Of a stretch of DNA of 64,000 bases, positions 38,301 through 44,514 are shown piece by piece. The DNA lies in the NCBI RefSeq assembly GCF_964355755.1, contig NC_092670.1:29127795-29191794 (forward strand). Reading direction: 5' to 3'. The translations under genes were made by a program, and so were the position numbers. Within the stretch, counting starts at the first letter, position 1. Each line of letters starts with the position of its first letter. The notes under the pieces were generated by a model. It searched no databases. It was not told the origin of the DNA and saw only the letters and a list, made by a program, of their open reading frames with translations. This stretch comes from Antedon mediterranea. Lineage: Eukaryota; Echinodermata; Crinoidea; Comatulida; Antedonidae.

Positions 38301-41300
38301 TCTTGGTAAATTTATACCAAATTTAAGTAATGTAACCAAACCATTAAGACAACTGTTAGAGAAAAATACTATGTGGCAATGGCAAGCAGAACATGATATT
38401 AGTTTTGGACAGTTGCAGCGCTTAGTAACAGAGGCGCCAGTTTTACAATATTATGATGTAGAGAAACCGGTGACAGTAAGTGTTGACGCATCAAGCACAG
38501 GTATAGGCGCAGTATTATTGCAAGATGGACATCCGATAGCGTTTGCATCAAAAGCGTTTACAGAGCCTCAAACAAGATATGCACAGATAGAGAAAGAATT
38601 AGCAGCTGTAGTTTTTGGATGTGAGCGTTTCCATCAATATTTGTATGGCAAAGAATTTATCGTAGAAAGCGACCATAAACCCCTAGAATCGATAATGAAA
38701 AAAGCACTAGCACTAACACCACCAAGACTACAGAAAATGTTATTAAAGCTACAGAAATACAAGCTGGAACTAGTTTATAAGAGAGGCAAAGAGTTGTATA
38801 TAGCAGATGCATTGAGTAGAAATCATCTACCAGATATAGAAACAGAACAGTTTAGCATTCCGCTTTACATGATTAAGAACCTACAAATGACAAAAGAAAG
38901 ACTAGTAGAAATAAAGAATGAAACAGTAAAGGATACAGCTTTAAGTAAATTAAAGGACGTAGTAATAAATGGATGGCCAGAGAACAAAGCTATCCTAGAA
39001 CCAGATGTTAAACCATATTGGGATTATAGAGATGAAATCTTAGTAGAAGGAGATATGCTATTCAAAAATAACAGATTAATCATACCAGCGACACAACGTA
39101 AACTGATGTTGAGTAAATTGCATGCTAGTCACCAAGGTATTGAAAAAACAAAGAAACTTGCACGAGATTTAATCTTCTGGCCAGGAATAAATGCCCAAGT
39201 GACAGACACAGTAGGAAAATGTGAAATATGCCTAAAACACCGAATGAAAAACCAAAAAGAACCAATGGTAGCCCATCAAATACCATCAAGACCATGGCAG
39301 AAAGTGGGCATGGACCTATTCACACTAGAAGCTGAGGAATACCTAATAATCGTAGACTATTATTCAGGATATTTCGAAATAAACATGTTAAAAAGCACGA
39401 AATCTAGCTCAGTTATAAAATTTTGCAAGCAACAATTTGCTAGACATGGGATACCAGAAGAAGTAATTTCTGATAATGGACCACAATTTGCGTCAATGGA
39501 ATTTCAAAATTTTGGCAAAGTGTATGATTTTAAACATACAACAGCATCCCCATTTTATCCGCAAGCAAATGGAAGAGCCGAAAAAGCAGTTCAAACCGCA
39601 AAAATGATACTCAAAAAAGCGAGAGAAGATAAACAAGATCCATATTTAGCGCTATTAAGTTACCGCAATACACCTAGAGATGGATTACCATCACCAGTAC
39701 AAATGCTAATGGGCCGTAGAACAAAAACACATTTACCAACGTCTACGAAACTGCTGAAACCAAAAGTAACAAACAACATGAGACAATTAAAACAAAACAA
39801 AGCAAAACAAAAGAACTATTACGACAAAGGAACAAAACCGCTAAAGACACTTAAAGTTGGAGATAGAATTTATGTGCGAAAAGATTGTCAGTGGAAACCA
39901 GCAACAATCGTTGAGAGACAAGAAAGTCCACGATCATACACAGTTGAAAGCGATGGAAAATATTATAGACGCAATCGCAGAGATATCATTAAAGTAACAA
40001 GTTCGCAGGATTCACAGACATCACATATAATAGAACCAAACACCACACAAGAAACACGTCGCTACCCTAAACGCAACAGAAAACAATTGATAAAACTAGA
40101 TTTGTGAACTAAGGGCAGAATAACCCCTAAATTGTGTGCCAGAATAGTCTACCTCTGAGCACAACATAAACAGCATTATATGTAATGTACTGTATGTATG
40201 TTAGGAAAGAGCTTTTGCCTGTTGAGGTTTTGTAAATAAAGATTGTTAGGATATATATGTAAGAGAAGAAAGATGTAATAGTTTTTGTTTTGTGAACAAA
40301 GGAAAAGATATTGTTAGAGTGTTGTTAGTTAGTAGATTTAGATGAACAGTAATTAACTTTTTAATTTAAAAAAAAAAGGGAGATGTAATGATAGCATATA
40401 GTTAAGGCTATGATATTGTAAGTATAGAGTGAGCCCTCTATAGTTAGTGTACAGTTGAGTGAGCAATGCCTCATGGCATCACTTGATGTAGGAGAACCAA
40501 GATGGTTGAGATGTAATAAATGAAACACTAATCAAGTCACGACTACTACCTATCTTTATTAAATAAACAAGTAACATTACAGAAACAACCTGAACGACGC
40601 ACTTCCGTTGTAACGATAATCGTACGCTATGGGTCTGAACACCTCGTTCTTTTCTCTGCGCTTTGTAATGTGACCTTGCTAGTAACGTTGTACGCTAAAA
40701 CGGTGTAACGCTATGGGTCTGAACATAGCCTTAAACACAACTTTTTCTCCAGGGCCATTTTACAATTAACTACTTAATCAGTGTGTGAATAACAGAGAAT
40801 AAGTTGCAGCAGAAATGGGTCTCCTCAAAAAACCACAAAAAAGTATGAGCGGCCATTAGGGACAAATGTTGCCAAACAAATGCCGGTAAAGACATAATCC
40901 ATTCCCGTAAGCCAAACAAATGGCGTAAATCCTTGAGTGACATTTTTTAATCCTACATAGGCAGCGATAGGATGTAAACAAACCAACTCTCATTGGCCTT
41001 CCATAACTTGAACTGCGTTGTGGGAATGGATGATGTGATTTTTAAAAAGCGATTACCAGATAACCGATTAACATCTAAGAACATTTTCAGTTGCAACGTG
41101 GTCAATTCTGTGGTTTGTGGTACTTCGGGAAAAATCGATTATTTTTATTTTTTCAGCAGAAACAGACCCTCAAAAACAATATTTCGTTACCAGGAACTCT
41201 AATTCATTTCATTTTAGTTGATTAATGGTTCTTATTTTAGTAAAGTGATGATGACCACGGAGTCACAGGGGGAAAAGTCCTCTTGTACCTGAATGAATTG

Positions 41301-43625
41301 GTCACGTTTTAGAATGTTTATTGATAATACATTGGTCTTTATAAAAATTACAGTGTTGTTTTATTTCAAAAAGTAAAAATAACCATATATATGTGCTCAG
41401 AGTTTGACGGTCTATCTGGCCTTCAGCTCAAAGTTTGCTCGAAAACATTCCATTAAAAAAAAATTGATCTGTGCCATTGCACTATTTTAATAATTGTTAT
41501 TAGCTCACAGTATAAACTGGCTCCTTCTTCATCTCTGTGTATATGATTATTATGTTATAACAGGACAGATTATATACCTTCATTTAACCTCAAACCACAG
41601 TAGGATAGGGTAAAACAAATTATAGGCATAAAGTGCGAGAATTTAATTAAAGTGGCAATTCTCATTATATTTTGTATAAACCTTACCGATACAGTGTGTT
41701 TTGTATTACAGACTCTGACAGTTGATTCAACAAATCAATGGTCCATGCAATTGATGCATTCTATGACCTACTAGGTAGATCAATCCAATTTCAACATTCT
41801 GCATTGGTCATGTTGGAGTATAATATGCAGAAAAATAATTCAAATGCATTTATCTTTGTTTTTTAAGTATTTATATTAAAAAAATATTACTTTGGATTAC
41901 TTTGGTTTTCATTTTAAATATATTTATTATTTATTGTTAGTATAATAAAAAATTAATATATTAAATGAAACCAACACAATATTTTTTAATACAAATAATT
42001 AAAAAACAAAGATATGAAATGCATTTGAATTACGCTTCAATATTCTATATCACATTGTATTTTTTTCTTTATTAAAAAAATTAATATACTGTATAACTTA
42101 AAAAACATTAAACCAGGTCATTCTTTATCTTTTATGTATGTTCTATTGGTTAATTAGTGATAAGAAGAGAAAAACTGTGTTGAATGTTCTCTCACAGACA
42201 GTCTTAGCTTAGTTTTGTAGGCCTAGCTGTCGGTAAGAGCGATAACGTACGAACATTGTACACCAGCTACTGTATAGGTCAGACCAGGGAGTTACTCCCT
42301 GGTCAGACATTGTCTATGCTGAAGTAATTGTCTATCCTTTTTTGTCAGAATCTGTTTACAAATTGGGGAAGACCCGGTATTTTCACTGAAAAGTTAACTC
42401 TCTTTATTTATTTTCCTTTCACATTGCAGATAAGCAATATGAAAATATCAATCCTTGCGCAATGTATTTTTGTCTGACGCGCTTAAAGATTTGTAACTGT
42501 TTAAATATGAAAAAATTATCACAATAGGTGCACACATAATATTTATTTTTACACAAAAATGTAGTTTGTGATCTTAAATTAGATCGTAAAAACATAAAAG
42601 GTAAAGTGTCTTAAGTGTTTGTTGGGTTCTTATATTTAACCCTTCAACTCAAAACCGCTACCTGTCCTTATTATGATTGTATAATAATCTATGCAGACTA
42701 CAGAGAAACAACGGGTTATTAAAAAATGAAAAGTGAAAGGGAAACAGTAAAGGTCAGATGTAATTGACCAATAGCTGAATCTTAATTCCTGCTTTTTTTA
42801 AAAACCCAATTTTTAGTTAAGGCCCATTTACACTTAAGGACGATAAGGATTGATGATAAATAGATAAATATGGATCTTTTCTAAAAATCTAAAACTTGTT
42901 CACCATATGACTATACTGTAGGATAACCATCTGCTGCCTTTGATGAAAATAATATTTTTAAACGTCCAATCAGATGACGTATTGATCAGTACAAGAGCAA
43001 TAATATTGTATCATGACGTCATTTGATTGGATTAAAACAAATATTTTTATCAAAGACAGCATGAATGGCTATCTACATGTATATCTATTTAGATTGAAAA
43101 CTTTTCGAATTTCTTTTGTTTTATGTAAGAAAAATGTATGTTTATCCATTTATCGTCGATCATTACTGTATCATCCTATGTTTCATACAACATTTTTAAT
43201 ATTTTCAAATGTTAATTGATGTTGTCTATAGTGACATCAAACATGTTAATTTGCATGTAATCTGAGAATCTCCCAAATTCATAAATCATATAGGGTTGGT
43301 TGTAGCGTTAAAACGTATCATTGCCTCTCATTTGTTTCACAGAAACGTATATGTGCCTTTAATAGGGGTGTCCCCATGGAAAGGTTATACTGTACCACCC
43401 TAGTATGTTGACTTCCAGTTAAAAGCATGTCAACAAAATGTAAACAATCAACAATAACATATTCCCACTTACAATTTTCCTGTTCAGAATATCTAACTCC
43501 TTTTCGGTGATTTTCCGCTTATCTTTCTTTTCTTGTTTTTCACTCCTTAGTTGTTGATATCTATATACTAAATAGATACCTGGTATGGCTAGTCCTAAAA
43601 CTGGCTTCAAAACTGAAGAATTCAT
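14202..43625 (-). CDS. candidate membrane-anchored RING-finger protein (three exons, 136 aa)
   Basis: Proposed exons are 43625-43473 (51 codons), 30168-30103 (22 codons) and 14393-14202 (63 codons plus TGA). Both junctions are phase 0. The predicted protein has a hydrophobic segment at about residues 5-21, a charged coiled-coil-like region at about 27-70, and a RING-HC finger at 74-119 with the pattern C-x2-C, C-x-H, C-x2-C, C-x2-C. Family knowledge: RING-HC domains normally bind E2 enzymes and act as E3 ubiquitin ligases; the N-terminal segment would anchor it in a membrane. Strong splice signals (ATT|GTAAGT; a long T-rich tract before TTATAG) support the individual exons. That all three belong to one gene is inference from phase, order, strand and the sensible join of an acidic SSKEEE to the CVVC start of the RING. 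A possible 5' UTR intron (43746-43627) precedes the ATG. A minus-strand AATAAA lies at 13935-13930. I do not recognise a named orthologue. Confidence 0.6.
14400..15450. other. intron 2 of the RING gene, unremarkable part
   Basis: AT-rich intronic sequence between the RING exon and the first transposon. No repeat or coding recognised; a TAGGCC-rich patch sits at about 15420-15440. Confidence 0.5.
15455..16080. mobile_element. piggyBac-like MITE (TTAA duplication)
   Basis: TTAA flanks both ends (15451-15454 and 16081-16084). The termini AGCCCCATTCCCTACG and, inverted, AGACCCCTTCCCTGC form an imperfect inverted repeat. There is no coding. A related truncated copy in the opposite orientation lies at about 42190-42610 and also ends at a TTAA. 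Confidence 0.75.
16117..17072 (+). mobile_element. DNA element with 9-bp duplication and hairpin ends, copy A
   Basis: Direct repeats GAGATATAC lie at 16108-16116 and 17073-17081. Each end carries its own inverted pair: CCAGACGGAGT near 16133 against ACTCCGTCTGG near 16215 on the left, and CAAGTCTGTATT near 16988 against AATACAGACTTGG near 17050 on the right. Termini are TAGTCT and, inverted, TAGACT. The body is nearly identical, in reverse, to 33623-34600. No open frame of note. Confidence 0.85.
17085..18200. other. intron 2 of the RING gene, no feature recognised
   Basis: AT-rich intronic sequence with no repeat that I can delimit. Confidence 0.45.
18206..18878. mobile_element. Harbinger-like non-autonomous element, copy 1
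   Basis: TAA is duplicated at 18203-18205 and 18879-18881. Termini are GGGCCTTCTGCTGAGCAGG and, inverted, GAGTCTGTTCTTCTGCTG. Three-base TWA-type duplications are typical of PIF/Harbinger. The interior shares GCAGTTTTTAGCTGCAACAC, AAAGCATGCTGTTTATTTGC and GGCAGCGATAGGATGTAAAC with the copy at 31710-32502. No transposase. Confidence 0.8.
18885..19810. other. intron 2 of the RING gene, no gene; one perfect palindrome
   Basis: AT-rich sequence. Positions 19423-19446 form a perfect 24-bp palindrome with half-site CATAGAGATATT. A related but broken motif (ACCATAGAGATATTA) recurs at about 19640. Confidence 0.5.
19815..19966 (-). mobile_element. tRNA-derived SINE fragment
   Basis: The sequence shares AGGGTAACCCCTACTCGT, GTACACTGG.CCTACGGTTTA and TCCTTATCC.AGAAGACT with the two better copies at 49.6 and 51.4 kb. 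Only the body is present; the tRNA-like head is lost. It abuts a LINE 3' end. Confidence 0.7.
19968..20790 (-). mobile_element. LINE 3' end with C-terminal coding remnant
   Basis: On the minus strand 20790-20485 reads LNVLKTITLILFNNVC..., then NTLIHNHRTRNRFDIFISLHKTN and a WSKTVELF stretch. This is the C-terminal pattern of several LINE reverse transcriptases (RTRN.DIH.P and GP.LWN blocks). Frames change between the two parts. Its 3' end is AATAAAGGTTATTTTGAATT followed by repeated TTGAA at about 19968-20000. A MITE (20301-20478) interrupts the 3' untranslated part. Confidence 0.75.
20301..20478. mobile_element. 178-bp MITE, TTAA duplication
   Basis: The termini GCTTGGTTCCCACTAG and, inverted, GCGTGGTTCCCACTAG are followed by further pairing (ACACAAGGACGTAA, CGCAACGCAA). 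TTAA flanks both ends (20297-20300 and 20479-20482). It is too short to encode anything. Confidence 0.9.
20795..21325. other. intron 2 of the RING gene, no feature recognised
   Basis: AT-rich sequence up to the Gypsy element. Chance frames only. AGAAC at 21321-21325 is the left target duplication of that element. Confidence 0.45.
21326..21433 (+). repeat. 5' LTR (108 bp)
   Basis: It starts TGTAGTGTCTGG and ends GATATAACA. It lacks about 16 bp (a GTAATCTGTATGTATA-like stretch) present in the 3' LTR and differs at a few further positions. The primer-binding region TTGGCGACGAG follows at 21434. Confidence 0.9.
21529..22275 (+). pseudogene. gag remnant of the decayed Gypsy element
   Basis: The frame from 21529 shows WKKWLRSFELYATGKG and HQFINRLRQQAAKCEF, the Mag-type capsid pattern. 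It shifts frame near 21980 and continues to 22267, where CFRCGIG begins a CCHC knuckle. The knuckle is broken by a further shift and then by an insertion. Confidence 0.88.
22275..22770. mobile_element. insertion within gag-pol of the decayed Gypsy element
   Basis: Gag coding stops and protease coding resumes about 500 bp later. The insert starts AGTGGCGTATCCAGGATTTT followed by a run of G, a start seen in many invertebrate DNA elements. The right border is approximate; no clear terminal repeat was found. Confidence 0.6.
22772..23904 (+). pseudogene. protease and reverse transcriptase remnant
   Basis: The protease motif MIVDSGATVNII is near 22868-22903. Reverse transcriptase runs at 23293-23904: VSPVIVVPKPNGDIRLCVDMR, FSKLDMNYGYHQI, and the active-site stretch NISDDIV. 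The protease frame and the polymerase frame are separated by stops near 23235. Coding after KCQFSY jumps, which implies a deletion of the later polymerase and connection region. Confidence 0.88.
23900..24523 (+). pseudogene. RNase H and linker remnant
   Basis: VGGVLIQKYNGETRVISYAS, then the EKEALAVVWAMERFHVYLYG and TDHKPLE blocks, mark Gypsy RNase H. A frameshift near 24260 separates this from the YTVKYVPGKNNIADILSRLP segment. Confidence 0.85.
24600..27105 (+). pseudogene. integrase remnant, split by a 1.5-kb insertion
   Basis: The zinc region shows a stop between its two histidines (LAH, stop, GHLGIVKTK), then WWPGMEKNVEDYVKTCHECQ. The first catalytic Asp (SIDLLGPF, near 24820) is in another frame. 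Coding breaks at about 24926 and resumes at about 26505 with FVQHGIPKSITSDNGAQF and the NGEVERQNRSL catalytic-Glu region, ending near 27105. Confidence 0.88.
24959..26504. mobile_element. non-autonomous element inserted in integrase
   Basis: The ends are AGGTGATCATTTTTAT and, inverted, AGGTGATCATTTAGAAT. AATTAT is duplicated outside (24953-24958 and 26505-26510). The right end also forms its own hairpin (AGGTGATCATTTTATT with ATGATCACCT). Inside, a segment starting GTGAAATTACGGGACC near 25152 is repeated imperfectly near 25507. No coding. Confidence 0.75.
27143..27266 (+). repeat. 3' LTR (124 bp)
   Basis: It has the same ends as the 5' LTR. The AATAAA within (near 27240) could serve as polyadenylation signal. 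Confidence 0.9.
27275..27641. mobile_element. MITE with about 57-bp terminal inverted repeats
   Basis: The left end TTCTGCGGTGCTGACGTCAC is matched, inverted, by the right end, and pairing continues through GGTGGCGCTGCATGGTTGCTAG-like sequence. A duplication is not clear. The Gypsy element landed immediately beside its left end. Confidence 0.8.
27650..28385. other. intron 2 of the RING gene, no feature recognised
   Basis: AT-rich sequence without delimited repeats. A weak tandem of ATAT at about 27990-28005 only. Confidence 0.45.
28390..29863. mobile_element. probable DNA element with internal 110-bp tandem repeats
   Basis: The left part GGTGGCGCCAGGATTTTGCA with GGGGGCTACATTCCCTGACG and the right part TTCCCCGACGAGGGGGCTGG with CCCCCGTAGCCTAT look like the two ends of one element family common in invertebrates. 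Between about 28775 and 29110 four diverged units share TAAGAAATTTAGAAAAATAG followed by AGCTG and AGGTCC. No coding recognised. Borders are approximate. Confidence 0.55.
30103..30168 (-). CDS. RING gene exon 2 (coiled-coil and acidic linker)
   Basis: This is a 66-nt open stretch between the acceptor TTTTATTCAG and the donor GAG|GTATTG. It encodes EKLLKKLDKYDLSEPASSKE plus EE, which continues the heptad-like pattern from exon 1 and ends in an acidic run. It is short, so alone it would be weak; phase match on both sides raises support. Confidence 0.58.
30470..31501. mobile_element. element with 17-bp inverted ends, containing palindrome-family copy 2
   Basis: TGGCCCTGTTTCTGCTG at 30470 is matched by its inverse at 31485-31501. 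These ends resemble those of the Harbinger-like copies, but no flanking duplication is visible. Within it, 30820-30990 is a hairpin with ATGGTACAAATAATGGCATG and its inverse, and the sequence to about 31330 matches the copies at 9.9 and 43.9 kb. Confidence 0.6.
31710..32502. mobile_element. Harbinger-like non-autonomous element, copy 2
   Basis: TCA is duplicated at 31707-31709 and 32503-32505. Termini are GGGCCTGTTTCTGCTGA and, inverted, GGGTCTGTTTCTGCTGA, an almost perfect pair. About 180 bp at 32030-32220 are absent from copy 1. No transposase. Confidence 0.85.
32300..32603. repeat. duplicated segment (partner 40950-41262)
   Basis: The right part of the Harbinger-like copy and about 100 bp of its outside flank (AACAATATTTCGTTACCAGG to AAAGTGATGATGACCAC) recur at 40950-41262. 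In this copy a 21-bp ACCAGGAACTCGAATTTCAT-type unit is doubled. Confidence 0.85.
32610..33540. other. intron 1 of the RING gene, no feature recognised
   Basis: AT-rich sequence with chance frames on both strands. No repeat delimited. Confidence 0.45.
33545..34650. repeat. 17-bp tandem repeat, split by a transposon
   Basis: Units reading TATGCACTCATAATCAG occur about four times at 33545-33622 and resume, with a GCATGACTCATAATCAGTAT form, at 34601-34650. The element at 33623-34600 interrupts the array. Confidence 0.85.
33623..34600 (-). mobile_element. DNA element with 9-bp duplication and hairpin ends, copy B
   Basis: It is the reverse-complement relative of 16117-17072. Flanks are AATCAGTAT at 33614-33622 and 34601-34609. 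Termini are TAGACTTGCCCC and, inverted, TAGTCTGGGCTCC. The hairpin pairs seen in copy A are kept (ACAGACTTG, CAGACGGAGT). The copies differ by scattered substitutions and small indels. Confidence 0.85.
34655..35144. other. intron 1 of the RING gene, no feature recognised
   Basis: AT-rich sequence with no identifiable repeat or exon. Confidence 0.45.
36033..36230 (+). repeat. 5' LTR (198 bp)
   Basis: It starts TGTAATGATAGC and ends AGTAACATTACA. AATAAA-type signals occur near 36168 and 36211. TGGTGTCAGAATGAATGG follows as the probable primer-binding site. Confidence 0.96.
36241..40107 (+). CDS. gag-pol polyprotein of the intact Gypsy element (1288 aa)
   Basis: Domains by residue: capsid-like region about 1-180; zinc knuckles C227-C230-H234-C239 and C246-C249-H254-C259; aspartic protease around D327-T-G-A; reverse transcriptase about 445-640 with D540 and the VIMDD site at 599-603; RNase H with D749, E786 and D811; integrase with H961/H964 and C994/C997 and the catalytic D1025, D1078, E1114 (35 residues between the last two). 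The C-terminus has an SH3-like WKPATIVERQ...RNRRDI stretch and a basic tail. Gag and pol are one frame with no shift or stop. The only upstream start is the ATG 10 nt after the LTR, so the leader is just the LTR-derived part, and the start lies inside the presumed primer-binding site. All catalytic residues expected for the family are present. Confidence 0.96.
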   Translation: MNGLKPPESLKVSVSNNMAKEWRKWSQRFGLYITASGLDRKPAKVKCSTLLHVIGEEALDIFNTFVFTADEDAEDVEVILQKFKAHFEPQRNITYERHKFNTRIQKEGEGFDQFITDLRSKARTCEFDNLHDSLIKDRIVVGIRSDTVRERLLRENDLTLQKAVEICQAAEISRKQRCVMKDASKTGNSEVIEESEINKLKTEYKYKKASSSAASSSYNKTGVIRDCRQCGKTHEYKNCPAYGKQCKSCGRNNHFAIKCRSKDKRKPYRPKKKKIEVLEEIDSDSTNSDEEFLMDTLENKDNTKEWSVNLKIYNSDSKHKVVKLKIDTGAQCNVITESIVQELKIPVNKTNARLITYSGEKIRPVGKVTLLCENKHKYYELEFQVMNKAVHPVLGLQACERLNLVKRVERIETNSDYNDLKSKYDVFKGLGCIGGVQKLHVKEDAKPVIHPPRSVPIPIRKKVLKELNNMESKGVIVKQNDPTQWVSSMVVVKKKNKDSVRICIDPKNLNDALERQHYPMKTIEEVITKLPNAKVFSTLDASSGYWQIQLDEDSSRLCTFNSPNGRYRYTRLPFGIKSAPEIFQRVMTQMFEDLEGTEVIMDDILVWGIDKKQHDERLEKVLNRTKERNLKLNPEKCKFGLDEVKYIGHTLTSEGLKTDERKVKAVQEMHKPNNKKELQQFLGMINYLGKFIPNLSNVTKPLRQLLEKNTMWQWQAEHDISFGQLQRLVTEAPVLQYYDVEKPVTVSVDASSTGIGAVLLQDGHPIAFASKAFTEPQTRYAQIEKELAAVVFGCERFHQYLYGKEFIVESDHKPLESIMKKALALTPPRLQKMLLKLQKYKLELVYKRGKELYIADALSRNHLPDIETEQFSIPLYMIKNLQMTKERLVEIKNETVKDTALSKLKDVVINGWPENKAILEPDVKPYWDYRDEILVEGDMLFKNNRLIIPATQRKLMLSKLHASHQGIEKTKKLARDLIFWPGINAQVTDTVGKCEICLKHRMKNQKEPMVAHQIPSRPWQKVGMDLFTLEAEEYLIIVDYYSGYFEINMLKSTKSSSVIKFCKQQFARHGIPEEVISDNGPQFASMEFQNFGKVYDFKHTTASPFYPQANGRAEKAVQTAKMILKKAREDKQDPYLALLSYRNTPRDGLPSPVQMLMGRRTKTHLPTSTKLLKPKVTNNMRQLKQNKAKQKNYYDKGTKPLKTLKVGDRIYVRKDCQWKPATIVERQESPRSYTVESDGKYYRRNRRDIIKVTSSQDSQTSHIIEPNTTQETRRYPKRNRKQLIKLDL
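40384..40581 (+). repeat. 3' LTR (198 bp)
   Basis: It is identical by eye to the 5' LTR over all 198 bp, which implies a recent insertion. A polypurine stretch ends directly before it. Confidence 0.96.
40950..41262. repeat. partial Harbinger-like copy with duplicated flank (partner 32300-32603)
   Basis: It contains GGCAGCGATAGGATGTAAAC through CAGCAGAAACAGACCCTCA and then about 90 bp of the flank of the 32.5-kb copy. Left terminus is absent. Because non-element flank is shared, this came by segmental duplication and not by transposition. Confidence 0.8.
41270..42185. other. intron 1 of the RING gene, no feature recognised
   Basis: Very AT-rich sequence without identifiable elements. Confidence 0.45.
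42190..42610 (-). mobile_element. truncated copy of the piggyBac-like MITE family
   Basis: Reverse-strand similarity to 15455-15900 (ATTTAAGATCACAAACTAC, TTCAGTGAAAATACCGGG.CTTCCCCAATTTG, GATAACGTACGAACAT). It ends at TTAA (42611-42614). Within it, 42282-42304 is a near-perfect hairpin with arms GACCAGGGAGT. Confidence 0.7.
42620..43470. other. intron 1 of the RING gene, no feature recognised
   Basis: AT-rich sequence between the MITE copy and exon 1. Chance frames only. Confidence 0.45.
43473..43625 (-). CDS. RING gene exon 1 (start codon, membrane segment, coil start)
   Basis: The ATG at 43625-43623 opens MNSSVLKPVLGLAIPG..., a short hydrophobic N-terminal segment followed by a very charged EKQEKKDKRK region. 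The donor is AAAATT|GTAAGT in phase 0. An acceptor-like TTTATTTTAG sits one base upstream of the ATG, and a GTAAGT donor lies at 43746-43741, so a 120-bp intron in the 5' leader is possible. Confidence 0.7.
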
Positions 43626-43844
43626 CCTAAAATAAAGCCAGTTTTACCCTATAGCATTTGGAAGACTTTAAAATGTCAGCCCGATCGTCACTTCCAAATA
43701 GTGGTTGTTGTTTCCTGGTGTGTACTCAACTGTATAGAGTACTTACGTCCCATCCTAAAATCACTGATGCAAACATTTTATTACAGAGGGCGACAGATAC
43801 AATTTGGTTTGTCAAAAAAAGAATGTATTGCAAATAAAGGCATA

Positions 43845-44508
43845 TAATAACACCTAAATAAATTCCTGTCATTTGACGATTGTGGGTCACATGGTGTTAT
43901 AATAGTATACAAATAATGAATGTTTATGAGTGTAATGGTACAAATAATGGCATGAGGTGAATGATGAAAGGTTATATATCAACGAGGCAACGCCGAGTTG
44001 ATATTTAACCTTTTATCATTCACCAAATGATTTTATAAACACACCTACTTTAGTGTTAATTATGCCAACAACCAAACAATCCCAGGCCTACCAAGGCTAC
44101 AATGCCTAGGCTAGGCCAAGCCTAATACTAACAGGCTAGACCTAGTAGTACTAGCTTGGCTGAAAGGCAAAACTTTGACATTGGAACTTATCTAGACTTG
44201 TAGGGATATATTATTTAATCAAAATCCTAAAAACGATCTAACGCTAATTTAAATGACTTTTTGAATGAAATTAGTACTCATATATATCTCCAAATTGTAC
44301 ACAAAAATCTGCTGCTGTTGCATATCTCGCCTCGCGGTGGTGTTTACAAACAGAGACAGGACAACAGGTGGCGCTGTTGTATTTCACAGCAATTTGTACA
44401 CCATATTTTTTTTAATCCGCGAAACATTTTTTTTTCGTACTATTGCACGCCATGTGACCCACAATCGTCTAATCAAATGACAGGAATTTATTTAGGTGAT
44501 ATATAATA
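43845..44508. mobile_element. palindrome-bearing DNA element, family copy 3 (best termini)
   Basis: The terminal inverted repeats are about 60 bp: left CACCTAAATAAATTCCTGTC with ACGATTGTGGGTCACATGG, matched by the inverse at 44445-44505. An internal hairpin at about 43908-44025 has arms ATGGCATGAGGTGAATGATG-like and inverse. It lies just upstream of the RING gene start. Non-coding. Confidence 0.8.
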
Positions 44509-44514
44509 CGCACT

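Larger units (their letters stand above)
36033..40581 (+). mobile_element. intact Ty3/Gypsy (Mag-like) LTR retrotransposon
   Basis: Two 198-bp LTRs with no visible difference, TG...CA ends, 5-bp duplication GAAAC (36028-36032 and 40582-40586), primer-binding site directly after the 5' LTR, an A-rich and GGGAGA tract before the 3' LTR, and one uninterrupted gag-pol frame. It carries no envelope gene and no chromodomain that I can see. It sits antisense in intron 1 of the RING gene, inside a Harbinger-like element. Confidence 0.97.
35148..40730. mobile_element. Harbinger-like element of about 1 kb, carrying a nested Gypsy element
   Basis: The termini GGCCCTGTTCAGACCCATGG and, inverted, GGCTATGTTCAGACCCATAG continue as pairs for about 48 bp (CCGTTTTAGCGTACRACG). 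TTA is duplicated at 35145-35147 and 40731-40733. Removing the LTR element and one copy of its duplication leaves about 1029 bp. No transposase is visible. Confidence 0.88.

Noticed and set aside
36241-40107. Envelope gene or chromodomain in the intact Gypsy element
   Set aside because: Only 276 bp separate the pol stop from the 3' LTR and the integrase tail lacks a chromodomain pattern, so it is a plain retrotransposon and not an envelope-bearing one.
43013-43219. Plus-strand 68-codon frame next to RING exon 1
   Set aside because: AT-rich chance frame without domain or splice support.
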